A stretch of DNA of 52,690 nucleotides from Neolecta irregularis DAH-3 (lineage: Eukaryota > Ascomycota > Neolectomycetes > Neolectales > Neolectaceae). The position numbers were made by a program, and so were the translations under genes. The stretch spans positions 1 to 52,690 of the forward strand of contig LXFE01000205.1 of the NCBI GenBank assembly GCA_001929475.1, read 5' to 3'. Positions 1-9,872 of the stretch are shown here, in pieces; the first letter of the stretch is position 1, and each line of letters begins with the position of its first letter. The notes beneath the pieces were generated by a model. The model saw nothing but the letters and a program-made list of their open reading frames with translations, was not told the DNA's origin and ran no database searches.

Positions 1-62
1 TTTACGTTTTTTTTTGGCGAGGTGTCGCGTAAAGGGGGGTGTCGCTTAAGTCGGTGTTGAGC

Positions 63-197
63 TTATTCAATCGATTTTATAATTCTTATTCAATCGATTT
101 TATAATTCTTATTCAATCGATTTTATAATTCATTCTTCAATCGATTTTATAATTCATTATTCAATCAATTTTATAATTCATTATTCAATCAATTTTA
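63..197. repeat. AT-rich tandem repeat, ~23-bp unit, about six copies
   Basis: Three near-identical 23-bp copies (63–131) are followed by three copies that drift by a base or two. The shared core is ATTCAATCGATTTTATAA, and later copies change ATCGAT to ATCAAT. It lies just upstream of the PQ-loop gene whose first ATG is at 320. It could be a minisatellite or a promoter element array; nothing in it codes for protein. The rest of 1–319 shows no gene. Confidence 0.9.
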
Positions 198-319
198 ATC
201 CAAAATTCGAAAAGTTATAGTTCCTTCGTCTTTACCACCCTGAATTAACTCCTACTGAATTGATTCTGATCGATTCATTACCCCTTGATCCTCGATTAAT
301 TAACTTCATATTAATTGAC

Positions 320-1213
320 ATGATATTTCATCTAGACTGCTCCGCTATAAAAACACCACCCCTCTCTACCTCGATCCTCTCAATCATCATCGTACTCGGT
401 GTAATACTCTCGTATATCCCCCAGGTACGAAATCCTTGCACCTCTCTCACAAATAGCATTACAGAATCATATTAAAGAAATCGTCAGAAGGGATTTCTCC
501 CTGGTTTCTGCTTCTCGGCATTACTTCCACATCCGACGCTCTCATAAACATTCTCATCCTCCAATATCCCATTTTAAAATGCTGCCAAGAATTGGTATTC
601 TTTCACATCTAATTATTTGACTGTTAGGGTCCTGGAAAATGTTTTATCGCCACACTTGGAATCGCTCAGATTGCAATGGGGTTCTTGATGTTTACAATCA
701 TGTATCCTTTTCATTCCTCACAACCCTAATTTATAGTGTCGTCTTGGTTACCGTTTACCCGGCCCATGAACAAGCGACTCTTGTATCATTAATCTCACTC
801 GTTCATTTCATCGTTCTCATTATTCTGTCATTGTTTCTCCAAAACAGAACCGGATTTGCAAATGTAATCGGTATTATATCCGCTGTACTCGCTGTATGTC
901 AATACGTGCCTCAAATCATGACTACATACAAGAGGAAAAATATCGGGAGTCTCAGTATTCCAATGATGCTCCTTCAAACACCAGGGAGTTTTATCTTCGT
1001 CTTGAGTTTGCTGGGAAGGGAAGGAGTAATATGGAGCACTTGGGCAATGTACTTGGGCAAGGTTCACCCCGTTTATATAGCTAACAAATAGTCACCGGTC
1101 TACTCCAGGGCATATTGTTGATTATTTGTCTGAAATTCGAATGGAGAGGGAGAGTTGACGCTGCTGAACGAGAACCTTTGCTTACATCGGAGCAGAGAGC
1201 TGACGTTGAATAA
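320..1213 (+). CDS. PQ-loop repeat membrane protein (Any1/PQLC1-like)
   Basis: Five exons inferred by frame: 320–424, 457–594, 628–701, 737–1056 and 1092–1213, giving 252 residues. Two PQ-loop repeats are visible: SYIPQHYRIILKKSSEGISP in the first and QYVPQIMTTYKRKNIGSLS in the second. Each is embedded in hydrophobic helices, about seven in all, as in fungal PQ-loop proteins of the Any1/PQLC1 (SLC66A2) branch; a C-terminal polar tail ends in ...EQRADVE. The family sits in endosomal/Golgi membranes and affects phospholipid asymmetry; that role here is inference. Introns are 32–35 nt, and the last one (1057–1091) needs a GC donor to keep the conserved YLVTGLLQG reading. The first in-frame ATG is at 320; no upstream ATG fits. 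Confidence 0.85.
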
Positions 1214-1242
1214 TTTACTTTCTAATATTTCCATATTTAATA

Positions 1243-1875
1243 CTAGAAAAATAAAGCCAATGCAAGACTGGAAATAGCAGTTAGTCCAAGCACAGCATAG
1301 CCAGTAGCATAGACACCCTTTAGAGAAAGACCTAGATGTCAGCCTGCAAAACCGAGCACAAAACCTCGTCCTGTATCCCAAAGCAAATGCCGCATGCCAT
1401 TGAAACTGTGAAACGTAAAGGGCAAAGCAGCCAGCATCTTTAGCGAAACCTTCTCCCATCCAGGAAGAGAACTAAAAGCAGCCACGAGAGAAGAAGTATC
1501 GAGACTCCAGCCAAATATGGGCGAAAAGAGATAGGCAGAGGCAAACAGATAAAGGCCTGCAAGTCAGAAAGGGCATAGCAACTACATATGCCTCCCGAAG
1601 CAATTGTACCAGTAATTCTGTTGGCCGCAGACATATACCAGGTGAGCTGCGGCTGATAAATCGTCAAATGCGGCGACGTGGGTCGTCTCTTTCGTTGGTC
1701 TTCTAGAATCTTGTTCGCCTCACTGGCGGCAAGTGCCTGCGATGTTACCCTTCTACATCATCGTTCAGCCCCAGAAAATCATATAATAGTACCTCGCAGG
1801 AACAGCAGTAGCAGATCTAAGCAGACCTACTCTACATGTCGCGACAATCGGGTAAAAGACAGTACGCAAAGTCAT
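1243..1875 (-). CDS. SDH3: Succinate dehydrogenase cytochrome b560 subunit (SDHC/Sdh3)
   Basis: Membrane anchor of mitochondrial complex II, which binds haem b and ubiquinone. Four exons (1875–1793, 1749–1586, 1556–1365, 1331–1243) give 175 residues. The N-terminus is a basic, hydroxylated mitochondrial presequence. It is followed by the family hallmarks [25 protein letters not shown], and [16 protein letters not shown]; the His of HSFNG-RHL is the expected haem ligand. Three transmembrane helices follow the usual pattern. Introns are 43, 29 and 33 nt; the 29-nt one (1557–1585) is forced by the conserved protein on both sides. The gene is divergent from the coiled-coil gene starting at 2311. 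The length matches the fungal family. Confidence 0.93.
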
Positions 1876-2310
1876 TGATAGTCCTGTCAAAATGAAAGCA
1901 CAGTTGGTGTTGCCCAATCCATCCAAATTAGTGGCCTTTATTTTTTCGCGGTGCTTATAAAACCGGGTTTTTCACTTCAGAGTCTCTGAATTTCATCGGC
2001 AGGTCAAAATTTCCTTTGTCGCTCCCATTTGCGGCAGGGACATGCACTTGCCGAAGAGCGATTCTATCCGAATTAATCACCCTCCATAATTTGCCATTTA
2101 TCATTGGGTTTCATGCCTCGGTAATATCTATATCTATTCTTGCTTGCTGTCTCGATATCCCATTTTTCTTTGCAATTTTGAAAATAGGGGATTGTCGTTT
2201 TTTTTTGCTTTGTTTACTTTGCGCGGGTTCAGGCACATTGACCGACCTCCAACCAGCCCCCATCCTATCTTCCACTTCCCACTCATCCTAATCTTAATAT
2301 CCTCGCAATC
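1876..2310. promoter_or_regulatory. Divergent intergenic region
   Basis: This 435-bp gap separates the start codons of SDHC (minus) and the coiled-coil gene (plus), so it should hold both promoters. A TATAAAA-like element is visible near 1955. Small reading frames on both strands here show no recognisable protein. Confidence 0.4.
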
Positions 2311-4777
2311 ATGTCTCATGACTTTGCCTCTTATCTCCAAAACACACCCTCCACCGCATACAAATGGGCTCGCGATAATACCACAAATCATACAAATCAC
2401 CATGATATTACCGATACTATTGACAACTCTGCATTCATCCGAGGTGGCTCTCAATGTACCATTCAAACCTGACTTGTAGACGAAATCAACTCTAGCCGCA
2501 TGGACAGGGTTAATAGATTAGCTCAAATACTCGATGATATGCAATCGCGCACCCCAGCAACGAAAAGTCCAACCTCGGACAGTGCTCTTCTCGCTCGAGA
2601 CGACAAGGTATTCTACTACTTTATCTAGTTTGATCAAAGTCTGAGCGTTCTTCTTGCACCCTATTGCCTCACCGCGCAAACTCGGTCCCGGTTGACAGTC
2701 ATCACTCGAGGCAGGTTCCATTGAGGTAAACCATCTCGACATTGCATAAATGCTAATGATAGTCATTCGTCTCCTATCAACCACCAGTCCTTGCAATGGA
2801 AAGATATATCTTCGTCGCCTCCAGTGTCGTTGGTTATAAAGAATGATCGTTCGTACATGGAACCCCCAATTCATGAGCAATCATCAAGCATAACTGCACC
2901 AACTACTCCTTCCATATCATACCACGATCGAGAAAAGACTCGATCGTCGTTTCAACAGCCAAATATCTCGATTCTTACAAACCAAGCGACGATTGCTCCT
3001 ACCCAACGAGCTAGTCCTAGCGCGAGTTCGAATGGTCTAAGCTGGACCAGCGATTTGATAAAGGAGCATCTGGCAGAACTCTTACGAACAACCGAGTCTG
3101 ACGAGGAATATCAAAGTTTACCAACAAAAAGTCCTACACCGAAAATGACTATTGAGGAATTTACTAAAATTCCTGAACCAGAGCAAATGGATTCAAAGGC
3201 TTTTCAAAAGACAAGACATTCTGCTGGCAGATCTTTTGATAGAAACGTTTCTTCCGAGTCGCAGTATATAGCAAACTTCGAGGCTATGTCGCAGTCACTG
3301 TCTTTTATCAATTCTCCTGAAGCACCAGTTGCGCAGAAATACGAGAGACCACTTATCGATATTGATGTAGACGAATATTCTGGGCACACCAGTTACTGTG
3401 TGGAACCGGTACTTTCTAATACCCAAACGTCGGCCCAAAAGCACGATAAAAAGTTCGTTACGCCATCTCGACACAAGCTGGTGCATGAGCAAACGTTCTA
3501 TTCGAAGGCAAATGCTACCCAAGGGTTTGTATCGCCCGTGAGCGTTCTCTCCCTGCCTTCTGACCATGATCACCATGAATCACTGGATCGACTCACACCT
3601 CGCAAAGATCCGCGCGATGAAGAGTTACTTTTAATGACCTCTACGCTTGCACAATTGTCGAGAGAGTGTGAAAGACGTGGAAAGCTTATTGATGAACTAG
3701 TTGACGATGTAAAGCAACTGAGCAGTAGTCCTCCTCGTAGAGACGAGAAGCTTGAGAACGAACTAGCTGATGCGCGACGAGAAATTAAGGCACTTAAAAT
3801 CTTGACTAGAGAGCTCACGGAACATGCTTCAAGTCCTCATCCGCCGGTGGCCGAGTCTCTGCCTAGTCGAGAAAAGTTGCGACCTCTTGATGCCCAAACT
3901 CCAGCTCGCTTCAACGAAACTGAAACTGTTGAAGAAAAGATGGGTCGTTGGGAAACGTACCTCGAGACTCCTGTTTTCAAGTATCAATTCTATAATGTGG
4001 ATTCTGACTTGAAGGACCAAGAAAACTATGCAAATGAAGGAGAACGAACCAATTCAACAGACGGTACGCCAAGAATTACCTCGCGTCCAAGAATTACCTC
4101 GCGTCCAACAAGAATCACAACGTTTTACAAATCTTCATAAACCTCATCAGGCACAACATAAAATGGAAACAGATATCGAGCGAGTTCGACGTTTAGCAAA
4201 TCTTCATATATCTCTACATGAAACTCCAAATAAAATGGAGAATGATATTGAACGGCTCAAGCGGGCGTTACGACAGGCTCAAGAAGAGATCGATGTTTTG
4301 AGAAGCTCGGGTGGTCATGCACAACATGCAAAAGCTCTCACACCTCAAACGATGCCTGGTACTATTATATATGTGCAAAGCTGATAGTAGATTCAAAAGA
4401 TCAGGGTGTTCCGCGGGAGGAAAAGATGTACTATCGGTTACAATTGTACAAGATTGACCGGCTATGTTCGAATGAAACAGCCAATTTGTTGAAGGCATTT
4501 CATATTTTTGAGGGGGTACTTACTTTAGAATATTTTGATCCAGATGGATATACCGCTGGACATGCTACCTCAACGGGTGATGGATTCACGAGAGCAGTAC
4601 AATGAGAATAAGCTGCTGAAACGGTTCGCAGAGGACATTCATGGGATATTGTATGATGGGGAGAAGATGAAGGGGGTGGATAAGAAATGCCTTGGAGAGA
4701 TGGTAGGACGGCTAGGCAAGCTGGTGAAGGGTGTAGAGAAGCGGCGGTACCAGTCGCGGAGGAGTGTGGTTGTTTAA
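2311..4777 (+). CDS. Coiled-coil protein, probable spindle-pole-body component (Ppc89/Cep57-like)
   Basis: Predicted exons begin at 2311 and end at 4777, encoding roughly 640 residues. The middle is Ser/Pro-rich and is followed by a coiled coil from about 3600 to 3820 (LSRECERRGKLIDELVDDVK, then EIKALKILTRELTE). A second helical stretch at 4150–4300 contains a degenerate duplication (KMETDIERVRR / KMENDIERLKR). The C-terminus has a short conserved-looking block (YYRLQLYKIDRLCSNETANL) and a basic helix ending EKRRYQSRR. The layout resembles fungal Ppc89/Cep57-type proteins at the spindle pole body, but no diagnostic motif proves it. Introns at 3981–4014, 4359–4387 and 4516–4543 are well supported by frame. 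A 24-nt intron at 2456–2479 is inferred. The 2608–2789 interval is ambiguous (one long intron or two short ones). Confidence 0.6.
4070..4106 (+). repeat. Two-copy 18-bp tandem repeat within coding exon
   Basis: CAAGAATTACCTCGCGTC occurs twice in direct succession and is in frame, giving a doubled QELPRV segment in the coiled-coil protein. It is a likely site of replication slippage and length polymorphism. Confidence 0.8.
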
Positions 4778-4828
4778 CTTTTGAAACGGTTTTGATAGTT
4801 TGTACAATATGAATAGTTGGGCATAGTC

Positions 4829-5386
4829 TTATGAGGGCAGAATTCTTTCAAGGCAGAACGACTGGGCTTTTGCAGCGCCTTTTGAAAGAGCGATGCCTCC
4901 AATGATTGCTTCTACGCATTCACTTGCAACTTGAGCCTTTGCAGATTTGTGAAGGTCGGCCTGGGGGTTAGCGGGGGAGGGATGGCAGGGGCACAGCACG
5001 AAGGCGGGCTTCCAGCGCATGATGGCTGATACGTTGTGTTGCAGGGCAAAGTTATGGATGGCATCTGAGGAGGTTTTTGCGGTGACAGGGTTCTCTACGG
5101 ACTCGAGGCCGGCAGTCTGTAGTGTTTTTGAGAGGGATACGAACTTGATGGTACGGCGTCCTTGGGTAAGAGACAGAACAGGAAGGAGAGCGGCACCGAG
5201 GAAGGCGAGCTTGTCGTTGTAGGGGAGGGAGCCGTGTGAGTAGGACTTGTGGGTGACGCACTGCCAGACGAGAGAGGGCAGCAGGTAGGAATCTGGGGGG
5301 GCGCCGAGGAGTGCGAGGTAGAAGCGGTGCAGCAGGCGGGAGTCTGTGTTTACGGCAAAGGGGGTGGAGCGTGGGCGCAGGGACAT
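4829..5386 (-). CDS. MRPL15: Mitochondrial large-subunit ribosomal protein mL57 (Mrpl15), RNase III-like fold
   Basis: Structural protein of the fungal mitoribosome, built on a catalytically dead RNase III domain. The signature is VTHKSYSHGSLPYNDKLAFL near residues 44–63, where active RNase III enzymes carry acidic residues; a second conserved block is ASECVEAIIGGIALSKG near the C-terminus. The N-terminus (MSLRPRSTPFAVNTDSR) is basic and Ser/Thr-rich, as expected for mitochondrial import. A 39-nt segment at 4961–4999 has GT...GCTAAC...CAG signals and is stop-free, so it is probably an in-frame intron; removing it gives 172 residues and restores family spacing. The stop lies 51 bp from the converging stop at 4777. 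The start lies only 46 bp from the divergent LCL2 start. Confidence 0.85.
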   Translation of the reverse strand: MSLRPRSTPFAVNTDSRLLHRFYLALLGAPPDSYLLPSLVWQCVTHKSYSHGSLPYNDKLAFLGAALLPVLSLTQGRRTIKFVSLSKTLQTAGLESVENPVTAKTSSDAIHNFALQHNVSAIMRWKPAFVLCPCHPSPANPQADLHKSAKAQVASECVEAIIGGIALSKGAAKAQSFCLERILPS

Positions 5387-5432
5387 GAGAGGGTGGAGGA
5401 GGTACGGGTGCGCACGTGCACAATGCGCATAT

Positions 5433-5803
5433 ATGCCATGGGCGCTGCATACAGCGGCAATGCTGCTGCTGCTGCTGCTATATACCGCCGCTGCCTCTGC
5501 GCAGTTCGCCTTCTTCGACCAGATGTTCCAGCGCCCGCAGGCGATTATCTACAACGCCGACACCTACAGGGCCCAGTATGCCGCGGGTACTCAGCCCCTG
5601 GGGTTCTGCTAACGGCAGGCGAATGCAATGGCTATGTCTGCCCCGACACCCTCACCTGCGTCGACCTGCCCGCCAGCTGCCCCTGCCGCTTCCCGCAGGA
5701 GACAAAGTGTCTGGTTGGCAGCTCCTACTTCTGCATCTCGGCTGTCGAGACGGGCAACGCATGCGACTTTGTCCGCGCAGTAGCAAAGGGCCGCTCCCTC
5801 TGA
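5433..5803 (+). CDS. LCL2: Lcl2 family secretory-pathway protein
   Basis: Small secreted/ER protein of the fungal Lcl2 (long chronological lifespan 2) family, linked in yeast to ER-associated degradation. Exons 5433–5586 and 5619–5803 give 112 residues. A clear signal peptide is encoded by a run of CTG codons (MLLLLLLYTAAASA-Q), followed by the family start FAFFDQMFQ. The cysteine pattern of the family is present: CNGYVCPDTLTC, CPC, C and C. The 32-nt intron (5587–5618) has a perfect GCTAAC branch site. The ATG at 5433 gives the shortest sensible signal peptide. The stop lies 45 bp from the converging HIBADH stop. The gene sits in a GC-rich island. Confidence 0.88.
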
Positions 5804-5848
5804 CCTCTGTATATATATATCCCTTAATCCTTGTTCCATGCATATATA

Positions 5849-6877
5849 CTAACCCTTTTGCCCTCCCTGCAGCCACTCGTACACCACCCCAAAGTCCTTG
5901 CCCCTGCGGCTCTCCGCCACCTCCGCATACACCCCCTGCGCCGCGTCCTTCAGGCCCAGCCACACCCCGCGCTCCTTCGCCGCCTCGCATGCCAGCTTCA
6001 GGTCCTTCTCCATCAGCTCCACGGCAAACCCCCCGTGGTATCCCCGCTCCACCGGCGCATCTCGCGTCACGCCCAACACAGGGTTGTTGGCCTCAGACGC
6101 CCAGCACCTCCCAGTACTCGAATTGATGATCTCTCCCAGCACCTTGGCCTCCAGCCCCAGCTCCAGCCCCAGATTCATCGCCTCGCATGTTGCAATGTTG
6201 GATATCGCAAGCAGGTAATTATTGCTCAGCTTCGCCGCTAGTCCAAGCGTGGGCGAGCCACACGCTATGATACGCTTCCCCATAAAAATAAGCGCCTGGC
6301 TCACATCCGCAAGCTGAGTCGACTCTTTTGATAGCCCTACCATAAACGTGAGCGTCCCGTTCTGAGCCCCAATAACCCCGCCCTGCATCAATGTTGGCCC
6401 GCATCATACAATATCATACCGACACAGGAGCATCAACAAACATTGCATTGTGATGTGTAATCTTTCTCGCCAGCTCGCCAGACGTCTTGATGTCAATCGT
6501 GCTGCAATCTCTAGTGAGACACAGGTCTATCAGGTGCAAATACCGATATAAATCTGCTTTCCCCGCGGTGTGATTTGCTGAAAGAGCGTCTTCATGGTTG
6601 TTCCATCCGGGAGCATCGTTATTATTGTATCCTTGGATCAACTTCTCTTCTCTAAAACCCCTTTACTGCTTCATCTACAACCTCTTGGGCCGTCTTGGCA
6701 ATATCCACTCCCGTGGGCGGTTTCACATCATACATTATAACCTTTTCTCCCGATCGTTGCAAATTCCGAGCCATCGGTAACCCCTCTCGTCAATAACTGT
6801 TACGCACCATACCTTACCATTCTACCAAGACCAATAAAGCCATAATGCAAACTTCGCCGAAATACAATTGATGGCAT
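5849..6877 (-). CDS. 3-hydroxyisobutyrate dehydrogenase, mitochondrial
   Basis: NAD-dependent oxidation of 3-hydroxyisobutyrate to methylmalonate semialdehyde in mitochondrial valine breakdown. Five exons (6877–6818, 6783–6667, 6631–6544, 6508–6420, 6382–5849) give 295 residues, the usual length. Visible motifs are the nucleotide-binding GFIGLGRMGLPMARNL, ITMLPDGTTMK, DCSTID, the substrate-binding DAPVSGGVIGAQNGTLTFMV, and the catalytic-lysine region AAKLSNNYLLA. A short basic N-terminus (MPSIVFRRSLHY) may act as the import signal. Introns are 34–37 nt. Composition shifts inside the gene: the 3' exon is strongly GC-rich, the 5' exons are not. Confidence 0.92.
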
Positions 6878-7167
6878 CCGTAACTTTTGATGTAGGTTGT
6901 AAAATCTTAAATGTGGGGGAACCAAGACACCTACTATTCAAACTTTAATTTGATCTGCAAAGCCAATATTCCGTAACATCTCCAACTCCACAAACGTAAT
7001 GCATTTAGAATAATCTGCCAACCCCATGACAAGTCGGACAAGTTGTCTCCAACAAGAATAAACTCAACATACGCCCACTCCCTTTACATGTTCCACACAA
7101 CATGCCGCCAAGCCGCTGGTCTCCTGGCGGTAGCACTAGAGCCCCTTCGCATTAATATAATTTCAAC

Positions 7168-7542
7168 TCAAGATATACCGGGTGGAGGCCCGTAATTTGC
7201 GGTCAAAACTGGTCGATTTTGCCTGCCAAATAAAGAATGACATGTCCCGCAAGGTCTCCCAGTTGATTTAATCCCTGTATTCGAACATTTTGAACACCAA
7301 TAATTTGGTGGAAATTGCAAAGGACCAGCCCGAGGGTACTGCGGCTGAGGGTGTTGCTGGTGATGTTCTTGCCAGTAAGACGGTGACTGGTGTTGTTGTG
7401 GATATTCTTGCCAGCAAGGTTGTTCAACCGGCCGGTTTTGAGTCGGATGCGAAGGGCCCTGTTGACTATTGAGATAGTGAGAACCTTCCGAGTACGGAGG
7501 TGGAAGATCGTTGTCGAGTTGATGTTCTGTCTTCTTGCACAT
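7168..7542 (-). CDS. Hua1-like zinc-finger protein with PPxY motif
   Basis: Single-exon 124-residue protein. A PPPY motif near residue 14 is the kind recognised by WW domains of Rsp5-type ubiquitin ligases. A Pro/Gln-rich middle is followed by a small DnaJ-like zinc-binding segment, CSKCSNTGIKSTGRPCGTC, with two CxxC pairs. This order matches fungal Hua1-like proteins, which connect ubiquitin ligase and actin/endocytosis factors. Function here is inferred from that match. It is divergent from the gene at 7788, with 245 bp between starts. Confidence 0.7.
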   Translation of the reverse strand: MCKKTEHQLDNDLPPPYSEGSHYLNSQQGPSHPTQNRPVEQPCWQEYPQQHQSPSYWQEHHQQHPQPQYPRAGPLQFPPNYWCSKCSNTGIKSTGRPCGTCHSLFGRQNRPVLTANYGPPPGIS

Positions 7543-7787
7543 TGTGGTTCAAGAATTACACACATGTTTGCCAAACTTGATTTGATTGGTCGGGATTACA
7601 CCACGACGAGCCCACCATGTTCGCCCACGATTACATTTCCCGAATATTTATGGTCCTCGTCATCCGATCAACCAGTCTATTTGGCCGGATTTCTACTATT
7701 CTCGGTCGGGGCGAAACGATGACGATACACCTTACAAATTGTGGGATTTAAACCGTGGCTTCATTTGACTTTTTTGTATTCCTCATA

Positions 7788-9401
7788 ATGCAAAGACCGT
7801 CTTCCGCGAGCTCAAGTGATTCTTCCGCCTTTATCGATGCCCTCTCAATAATGGAGTATCCCGGGCCCGTACCTTATGAGACTCTAAGTAGTCCAATGGA
7901 CTCCACAGACAGCCACAACCACGAGGACGAACATGTCGATATCTTTCACAATACAATCATGGGCGAGAACGAAGGAGAGTACGGTTTATCTCTTTTTTTC
8001 GAAAATCTCATAGTTCCAGGATTCCCATTCGGCTGCCACATATTTCTCTCCGTACATCTAAATCGAGCGTAGATTACCCGACTCCCTTTCTGCGGCACAT
8101 TCGTATGATCCCAAGAACGCCTTCTCCCATAATGGAAATCCCCATTGATTCACAACGGTTGGAAAAATTAGCTCGTGTTCTTTTTCCAGGTCTTTACTTG
8201 AAACGAGACAAGGAACAATTCCGGAAAGATTGGCTCGACCTCATGGACTGTTGTGAGTCGAATGTTCGTAGGTCGTTCAGCAAGGGCGTGGGGATGAATG
8301 TAAATGATTTTGTTGATGAAGTTCGACGAATGGTGGGAGGTCTTTTACAGGGTTTTTTAATTCTGTTAGATGAGATATGGCTTGATGGATCTTCATCGGA
8401 CCCTGGTATCATTTATTCACAACCGGCGCTTTGACACGGATCTCCGAACATATCATGAAGAACACGACCCTCCCGCTCTGCGGAATCTGGGCTCACCCAT
8501 CGAATCAACGTACCCGGCTCTCCGGTGGATGAAAGAGATGTTTGGCAAGCTACTTGACATACATGGCTATGCTCCATTGGGAAGTTCAGAGGAACTGACA
8601 TTTTTAATGATTTTACGAAACCAAGTCCAGGCATTCAGTGGGATGGTCCAGTACGGTACACAACTACGAACAAATTCACAAACAGTTCGAAGACTCTCTG
8701 TTAACCCCTTTTCTCCACACTTCTTTCACCGGAACAAAACGGACAAGTCGTCCAAAAATGATCAAGCCACATCTACATCCGGAGACCTTGAAATACAAGC
8801 CTCTCAGTCCGCCGAAAACGATGAAGCGAAACTACGATTCATTGATAAATTCGGTTTACCAGCCCTCAAAAATCATCCGTGTCTGGAATTCAATTTTTCC
8901 CCAGATATTAGTCTCGGACGACACTTGAACCTTTCATCTCGCAAGCACCGGTCAAATACCACTCTCGAGCTATATACAGGTACAAGTCCAATATGGCGAC
9001 TATACCTCGTTCATTCATCGCCACTTCACGCATACGATCAAATCATTGGCCAAATCTGCCAAATCTCATATAGTTACCTGTGGACCTTACAAATCCTCTT
9101 TCCCACTGACGAATCTCAAAAATGGGCTGTTTCACAAGGAATCTGTAAATCGTACCTCGATGCCTCACGTCTTTACCCACCTGAATCCACAAGCTGTTCT
9201 CTCTTCGTCAATAGAATGCAGCGATTAGAAAATATCGGGTACAATCAATGGGCCAGACTCCGTCTTGAATTAAAACGAGCTAGTCTGGAACAGCCTTTAC
9301 ACTATTGGTTTTTTTGGCTTTTGGTGCTATTCATCGTAGTTGGGATTCTCTGTCTTTTATTTCTAGTTTCGCTATTTTCAGTGATTGTTGCGAGACTTTG
9401 A
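7788..9401 (+). CDS. Uncharacterised protein with C-terminal membrane anchor
   Basis: Three exons (7788–7983, 8073–8332, 8370–9401) join in frame to give about 495 residues. I do not recognise the family. The N-terminus is Ser-rich and acidic, and a central region is helical and charged. The last ~35 residues are a strong hydrophobic segment (YWFFWLLVLFIVVGILCLLF) followed by only a few residues, so the protein may be tail-anchored or a single-pass membrane protein with a large cytosolic part. There is no signal peptide. The first intron (89 nt) is long for this window. A membrane tether is a guess from topology only. Confidence 0.65.
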
Positions 9402-9872
9402 GGAGGAGTATCAAGTCATCCTAGAATTCATCCGGTATTTTTATTTTAGCGATGACCTTGTATGGGCACTACAAAAACTGTAATTTAAAATTCAATTAAG
9501 AATATACACGGATTCGAGAAAGTAGGGCAAACTATTCATTTGTAATAGCAAGCTTATTTAAAAGTTCCTTATTATTTAAATGTCCAAACAAGTAATTAGT
9601 GGGGAAGCTAATTATCGGAAATTGAATCAGGACCACGCAGCACGCAGCACACAGGAACAAAACCAATCCACGACAACCTTCATTAGAATATACTCTTCAA
9701 ATGCACCCATTTCAAATTTCTTCGTTATGAGCGATCAAAGCCCCTCAGTTTATAAATCTTAAAGCGACGTTCAACCCAGCCATCTGTGTGGATAAAAACA
9801 AACTCCGTGACTGTACACCATTATCCAATATCAGTAAACCCAATTCGGTGGCCTCAGGCAACAGACTAATGA
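9402..9872. other. Intergenic region, no gene seen
   Basis: This is the 3' flank of the membrane-anchored protein gene and the upstream region of the next plus-strand gene. A 60-codon frame at 9580 has no recognisable features and is not called. Confidence 0.5.

Noticed and set aside
2134-2466. Minus-strand 110-codon frame
   Set aside because: It overlaps the promoter and first exon of the coiled-coil gene, with no family resemblance; judged a shadow.
2518-2880. Minus-strand 120-codon frame
   Set aside because: It lies opposite the coiled-coil gene exons and the ambiguous intron region, with no recognisable domain.
5249-6126. Long plus-strand frames over mL57, LCL2 and HIBADH
   Set aside because: Long only because the island is GC-rich with few stops; LCL2 and the minus-strand genes explain the region.
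7203-7574. Second minus-strand frame overlapping the Hua1-like gene
   Set aside because: Same DNA in another frame, lacking the CxxC and PPxY motifs that support the chosen frame.
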